A stretch of DNA of 64,000 bases from Wurfbainia villosa (Eukaryota > Streptophyta > Magnoliopsida > Zingiberales > Zingiberaceae). The notes below the pieces were generated by a model. That model did no database searches. It was not told the DNA's origin and saw only the letters and a program-made list of their open reading frames with translations. The stretch covers positions 106,378,479-106,442,478 of the forward strand of contig CM045997.1 of assembly GCA_025175895.1 (NCBI GenBank), read 5' to 3'. The number at the start of each line of letters is the position of its first letter. Position 1 is the stretch's first letter. Shown here piece by piece: positions 57,741 to 64,000 of this stretch. The position numbers were made by a program, and so were the translations under genes.

Positions 57741-59020
57741 CTAGCTATCATCCCTGGAGCCATCTCCTGGAGGTGGTGGAGGCTACTGACCCAGGGTCCA
57801 GGTCCGCATCATCTCATATATATCAATCTGGTGCTTCTCCATCCGACTTTGATGCTACTCTATCCGGCTGAGCTGCTGACCCAACTCTTGACCCATGGAG
57901 GATATGCGATCGCCAGGCGAATCGCCCAGGCATCGAGCTCCACCCAACTCGTGTCAGCTTCCTCATAAAACTCCTTGAAGCAAGTCTCCAAGCTTGTGAC
58001 CTGTGTCGAGAGACTCTCTGAAGAAGCATCAGATAGCATCTGGTCATCCTCCTCAACAGCAAGCCCCTCATGCTCCATGGGCTGAGGCCGAGCCACCCAC
58101 TCCATCTGTCCGGGGCCAATCCGCATTCCACCTGTAAAGTTACGCAGACCGTGATGTGATTGTATGTGTCCGAGAAGCGGCCTCGATGATCCTCGGATAT
58201 GTTAATGTCGATGGACTCTAACCATGTTGTAATGACATGTCCAAATGACATATGAACTTTCCCCTGCACAGGGGTCACAAAATGGACAATGCAATGAAAT
58301 ATGTTCAATGCAATTTTTATGTCCAAAAGATGACGCATGACATACATAAGGAAAAGATGGGGAGGCCGGATCTTGGCCTGACTTCGAGTCACTATAGGTA
58401 GAATACTCCCAACAATGACTTTGTAGAGAACATTGTCAGGTGCAGATAAGTCATTGATTGGAAAAAGGTTTTGAGCTAGTGGACGAGGTCGAAGAAAGAA
58501 ATGCTGATGCATGGACTCTAATGATATATGCTCAAATGGAGCAGGAAGAGGTGCATCAAAAGAAGGTTAAAACACGAAAGTGTCATCCGATGCCCGACAC
58601 TCCAGGAACTTCTGCAAAATCAGAGGAGTGAACTCCAGGTCGCGTTTTGCAACGCGAGTGGTGTAGGTCGGGCTATCGTTGACCTTCCTCAAATTTTGGT
58701 AAAACTCCTTAAGAAGATCATCGTTATGGAATGCGTACAAAAGTCGACTTTCATCAACTGATAATGTCATACAATCTAAATGACATCGCCATAGTAGGTA
58801 CTAAAAAATCGCTCGTCCAAGTACCTAACCGGCATCGATTGGTACACGAACGACCCATCCTCACTAGACTCACCCCTAGACTCACCCCTACGTTGTTTTC
58901 TACATGAATGCAATGAATGTAATGAAATACAGTGTGATGACGCAAATAACATGGTTAGATCAAAATGTGGTATATGTAAAAAGATTAGGTTTAAGGTTTA
59001 GAAGTATACTTTGGTGTCAT
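57741..59020 (-). pseudogene. element C aORF, copy 2
   Basis: This is the duplicate of 34893-36186 with the same MTPK micro-exon (ATG at 59020), donor and acceptor. The GES repeat has two units instead of three. Patches near 57910-57950 and 58130-58195 are garbled relative to copy 1. Confidence 0.6.
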
Positions 59021-59303
59021 TTTTGGGTTTAGGCTTGTGAAGGATGAATCAACCAATTCTTTGGAGAGGACGCCGAGGATCGCGTAAAGAAACTCTCCAA
59101 ACCCTAACTTATGAGGAGAGTGGAAACACCATTAGTGTGATAGAAGGACTCAAGATAAAAAAAAAAAAATAGGGTAAGGTTCCAAACCTAAGGCCTTGAG
59201 TCGCCGGCGTGGACACGAGGAGGTTGGTCGGAGGTTTTGGGATCGATCGGAGAAGAAATCGCGTGAGAAGAAGGCGTGAAGAAGCCGAACCCTAGCGATT
59301 CGG

Positions 59304-59424
59304 CCTTATAAAAATGCGACGCCAGTCGACTGATGTGCCATATCTGTCGACTGATAACGGTCCAATGAACGATTCACAAAATCGATAGTCGACTGAACTG
59401 GCTCGGCACTCGACTATTGAAGCT
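59304..59424 (-). promoter_or_regulatory. candidate aORF promoter, copy 2
   Basis: AGTCGACT words (59323-59412) precede TTTTTATAAGG on the minus strand, as in copy 1. Confidence 0.45.
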
Positions 59425-59429
59425 TCTGT

Positions 59430-62400
59430 TGTAAAATACCAAAAAATAATAATAATAATAATAATAACAACAGAAAATATCCTTGTTAATTTGAGAAATT
59501 AGCTTGTGGAATTTTTCAAGAATTTTCAGAAATTTTTCTGGATTCAATAGGAGCTCATATGACCATTTGAGAGAAAGGTTAAGTCTAAATAGGTGATTGG
59601 GCTAATCTAGGTTAGCTTTAGGTTAAACTCGGGCTAGTTCAACCAGATCAGTTGGCTTTAAGTCCTGATTTCCATTCGTCGTTTCGTTCTCGCCCGATCG
59701 ACTTCTTCCCGTTTTATTCCCGACCTTTTCTCCTCTCCGATCGATCGCGTCTTCTCCCTCACGATTTCTCGCCACGCCTTTCTCTCGATCGCGGCCATCT
59801 TCTCCGCCGCCTACCCTCACCGGCCGAATCGCCTCTTGGGCTGCCCTTTTCTTCCTCATCATCACCAGCCGCCTGATCTTGTCGTTGTGCTCTTCCTCTG
59901 ACGTTGCCGTCGCCGAGCCCGCTGGTCGAACCCATACGAGCACCGGCCGCTCCCCGTTCTCTCGATCCATCGACGCCAAGCCCGCTTGTCGTGCCCTAGA
60001 GCGTCACCGCCACGGGTTGAAGAGGTTGGCATCACGAGCTCCTCCCTAATCGCGACTGTCCTTGCCGAGAGATCTCCGCTCTTCCCACTCGCCGGATCGC
60101 CACCGCTGTCGGACGAAATCCCTCCAGCGAGCATGAGTCGCCCTTCTCACCTCGCACCCATCCTCGCCACCGCGCAGCCGAGCAGAGCAAGACATGTGCC
60201 GCTCCGCCTTCGTCGCGTGCACAGAATCGATGGTCGCCGCCCCTGCACACGCGGTCGGTGACCACCAACCTTAGCCGTCGCCGCTGATTACCACCGCGAG
60301 CCCTCTGCCTTAATTGCCGATCACTTGCATCGTCGGAGCAACCGGTCGATCGTCGCTGGAAATAGGGTAAGCTACTGTTTATAACTTGGATTTATAGGGT
60401 TATTCAATTGTCTAATCTATTGACTGGTGGATGTTGATTAAGGTTTGTAATGACTGTATTGTTTAGTTGTTTAGCTTGTATCGGTGTTTGGGCAGTGGTG
60501 GAGCTCGGTTTATTCCGATGAACAGAACAATTGGGGAAAAACACATGTCGGTGAAGATCTGGTCGGTAAGATCTGTTTACCCTTATTGTTTTCAATGGAA
60601 ATTGATATAAATTGGGTAGTGAGTAAAGATTCAGTTTATCCGTAAGTCCGTGATTTCTGGTTTACATGATTAGAGAGTTGTTCTGGGTTGTAGAATATCC
60701 GGTTAGTATGGAATTGAATGTATAGACTGGTGTAGTGGTTAATTGGAAATGGGGGATTTTTAATTATGATGCTAATGGTACCAGTTGAGGGTCTAATGTG
60801 AAGGTTGGTTATAGTAAATCGACCTTGGATAATTTAGGAGATTTTCCTAAGTAGTAAGTCGATAAAAGAATGCGACTATAAGAATGATATAATAATTAAT
60901 TTGTATTTTGTAGTCTGCTTGTACTAAAATGTAAGTGATGCTATTTACAGGACGTGGATACAAGATAGGTCCGCTACAGAGGATTTCATATCACATGAGC
61001 ATTTAGCAGTAGGTAATTTTCACCGGCGTAGATGTAATGATTTCCAGATTTAGATATAGATATGAACATGTTAGGTGTTCATATTACCTTGATCATGCTC
61101 TGTTTATCGTATGCTTGAACTTACCGTTGATATATATGTGTGCTCGATTATTGATAACACATATTCCCTAGCATAATCTAGAAGTTACAGATGTGATGTA
61201 AGTAGGTCTAACTGTTTAGTAGGGTGTAGATGTTAGAGTACGGAGGATGACCTAAGTTGTAAATTTGGCAAAAAGGTCCTCTGTGGATAAGTATGGCCCT
61301 AGATGTAGGACTTATTCCATACCTGTATGTTGCACATTTATTCACCAACCACGGGTTGTGTGAATGGTCAGGTAAACAGGTCGCTACGGACCGATGGTCC
61401 TAGCTTGTCATGATCAGATGAGTGACTCTCTACAGGGTAGAGAGTGTACTGATCAATTGGGTGTGACTCTTTGTTGAACAGAGAGTCTAGGGTAGATGTT
61501 CTGTATGTGAGACAGTACCCTCATGTCATTGCATGCATACTGACGACATCGTCTCCCCTTGGGGTTGAGAGAGAGTCATCAGTCATCCTGCCTCCCAGGT
61601 TACTTCCAGAGGAGTAACTGGTGTGAGGGCATAGCATTTGTTGTGCCGCACTCTACCATTATTGATGATGGTTGCGTGGCACTGACCGCCATCGCGCGGT
61701 CACTGGAGGGCTGCGCAGGGACCCCGCTATGTAGCGAGCTCTTTACGCTCATATGCTACTTGATCATACTACCCAACTCGGTCACTCGAGAGTGATGGCG
61801 GCTGGAGTCGGGATAGTTGTCATGTCGTGCCACCTAGGCCACACTGGGGTCGTGGTAGCAAGTAGGGGTGAGCAGACATGACCATGCATGCTGCATTGCC
61901 GTATCATACGGTGTTTTGCATATGATTATATATATATACATACCTGCTTGTACATATATATATATGGATGATGGTGATTAGTATACATACAGATACAGTC
62001 TATATGTATACTCACTTTAATGATGCATTTGTATGTACTATGCTTGTTGTATTTGTTTGTACATGTTCATACATGATACTGCATTTCCTGTATGGTAGTA
62101 GGTTGATATTTGTATACCTATCGGATATTCACAGTGATACCCTTGACTCAGGTTAGGATATTGTGTTATACTATCGTTATACCCTATGATGTGATTATAT
62201 GCCCAGTTGGATCAGATAGAGTAGCCGATCGCCAGTATGTCAAGATCGCTTGATGTTCGCTTTATTTAGTATATGCATGCATATCTATTGTTATGCTGAT
62301 GTATACTTGTTGTACGAGTAGATTAAACTATTGAATGACATGTAATATTGATACATATATTTACATGTTTTCTCTGATTACCTGCTGAGTTTTACTCACC

Positions 62401-62842
62401 ACCTCCGACCCTGGGTTTTTCTGTCGCCCAGGTAACAGGTAGAGGTCTTCGTGACGACTTGGAGCTGCGCCGACCGATCCATCCCATCTCCATTTTCCGA
62501 GTCTCCCGAGGAGTTCATTTTGTTTTTCTCTCTTATGGCTTGGACTTGTTTATGTGTTATGAATTTTGGTCCTATGTCATGGACCCTTGTTTTGTTATGG
62601 ACTTGTCGTGATGTCGTTGTTTTATTTACGGTTTTTGACTGTGGACTTGTCAGGTGATGTACACTTGTATATTTGGTTATGTATGTTGTGGGTATGCGCT
62701 CTTTATTTCCACTGCTGTTATTTGTTATATATATTGTTGTTGTTGTGGGCCTACGAGCCTTGTATTAACCCGAAATGTTGCCACGTACAGGGGAGATGCT
62801 GTCCGTTTGATTTTCGGCTCGGCATGCTCTCGGGGCGTGACA
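59430..62842 (-). mobile_element. solo LTR-D, copy 2 (TSD TCTGT)
   Basis: TCTGT at 59425-59429 and 62843-62847 flanks TGTAAAATACC...GGGGCGTGACA, showing the exact ends of this LTR. It has seven TAA microsatellite units against eight in copy 1. Confidence 0.9.
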
Positions 62843-63690
62843 TCTGTACCGAGCTACAATAGCATTAGTCGATTGTTATGGGTCGTTAGTTGACTGATGT
62901 GATAAGCACTCGATTGCTGGACTGACCACTCAACTATTAGCTCTTCTGTGTCGAACAACAATAACATCAGTCGACTAATGGACAATCAGTCGAGTGCTGG
63001 AAGCAGCAGTCAATTATTGATCTCGCAGTGTCATGCTACAGTCTGTATCAGTCGACTGATATCTATTTTTTAGTTCTGAAATTAAGTGAATTTTGATTTC
63101 TTCACTCAATTTGTCTCATTTTTAACATGTTTATGCATGTATATCGAATATATTAGTGTTATGCTTGTGTTTATGTATTTGTTAATGTATTTTAGTATTT
63201 TATTTCATTTTCACAAACATTAATATCCAAGAGTTTTAAATCTTAGCATTTCACCCTTTCTAAGTGTTGAAATACACAATCAAGGTGAATGATATATTTT
63301 GTGAGATGCAATACACCATAAACATACTTTCTATGCAAACATATGGCAAGAGACATGAAGAATGACAAGTATGTGACATCAAAATATATAGTGCTTGAGT
63401 GTTAATCTTAAATGCAATTTCTAAACCTTAAGACAATTTTCTTGATACATGAATTCCCAAAGTGTGTCAAAACCCCAAATTACACACTAATATCTCTAAG
63501 TCTAAATGTGTCAAGTTTAATCATTTTTTTTTACAATTCTCAAGGCTTATTGACACATCCTAAAATCTTTTAGGATTAACATTCAATCTTATTTCCAAGG
63601 TATCACATAACTATGAAAATGCTATAAAGTATTAACTTTACTATGGTTAGGTTAACTACCCACCAATTCAAGTTAACACCCCCAACCCAC
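62843..63690 (-). other. element C spacer with intact AGTCGACT array, copy 2
   Basis: 62855-63062 holds at least seven AGTCGACT/AGTCGATT-type words in their cleanest form; the rest is AT-rich, non-coding DNA identical to 40236-40859. Confidence 0.6.
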
Positions 63691-64000
63691 TTAGCGTGAT
63701 GGAATCATGCTCTTAGGAACCCAATATTTATTGAATCTCCTTGGGTTAATTAGGTATTCACTAGGGATAACTTCCCTAGATACCCTCTTAATGACCCTCC
63801 TAGACTTGGAAATCTTGGTCATTTGGGTCTTATCATGGTTAAACTTAGAGATTGCCTCCCTAGTAACCTTCTTAGTGGTCTTTCTAGATTTCATGGAAAC
63901 CTTAGTCACTAGACACTCACCATGGTCAATCCTAGGGATGACTTCCCTTGTGACATTAGTTTTCCTAGACTTAGGTTGAGTTCTATAATCAAATGGAACC
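63691..64000 (-). pseudogene. element C gag 3' end, copy 2 (cut by window end)
   Basis: The C-terminal gag piece ending YWVPKSMIPSR is identical to 40860-41169. Confidence 0.75.

Larger units (their letters stand above)
53145..64000 (+). repeat. large direct duplication, copy 2 (runs off the window)
   Basis: It corresponds to 30261-41169, including both nested insertions and the GAAAG duplication (57502-57506), so it is a copy of a locus and not a second transposition. Long blocks are identical; differences cluster in short patches. It ends only because the window ends. Confidence 0.95.

Overview
This is plant nuclear DNA: one host gene with spliced introns in a sea of nested retrotransposons. 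GC-rich coding exons and large SIRE-like Ty1/copia elements suggest a monocot; Zingiberales is only a guess, and I cannot name the species. The only intact host gene is a chloroplast-type adenosine 5'-phosphosulfate (APS) reductase at 11163-13573. It has six exons and 465 codons, and encodes the plastid enzyme that reduces APS to sulfite in sulfate assimilation.

Left part (1-18020): AT-rich DNA, a solo copia LTR (1211-2413), a decayed L1 LINE (about 3240-6697) cut by a 2.75-kb solo LTR with a CCTTA target duplication (6703-9449), a MITE-like element, the APS reductase gene, then AT-rich DNA with SINE-like repeats.

Right part (18021-64000): a nest of retroelements that can be dated relative to each other by target-site duplications (TSDs). 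Element B (LTR-B, from 18021, plus strand) was hit by element C (19504-43791, minus strand, TSD TTATA). Element C was hit by element 1 (22292-34653, plus strand, TSD GAAAG) and by a solo LTR-D (36604-40025, TSD TCTGT). The 3' LTR of element 1 was hit by a 1.8-kb chimeric element (31658-33459, TSD TCATC). Element B was also hit by a SINE (44846-45107) and by element 2 (from 47447). At 53145, inside the reverse transcriptase of element 2, the sequence jumps back to the sequence found at 30261 and repeats it to the window end. This looks like a direct tandem duplication with a 22.9-kb period, or an assembly duplication.

The most interesting signals are these. (a) Each LTR family carries an array of its own palindromic word (AGTCGACT, ATCGATCGAT or CCAGGYRCCTGG) just upstream of its TATA box. 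(b) An additional ORF (aORF) downstream of gag/pol appears to have its own palindrome-plus-TATA promoter and an 11-nt first coding exon followed by an intron; both features recur in the two homologous aORFs on opposite strands. (c) Element C has gag and aORF but no pol. (d) A small element with two unrelated LTRs is flanked by one perfect TSD. (e) The two duplicate copies differ in tight patches centred on CAG/CTG, which looks like consensus error at CHG-methylated sites.

All retroelement genes here are broken by stops or frameshifts. No rRNA, tRNA gene or CRISPR array was recognised.
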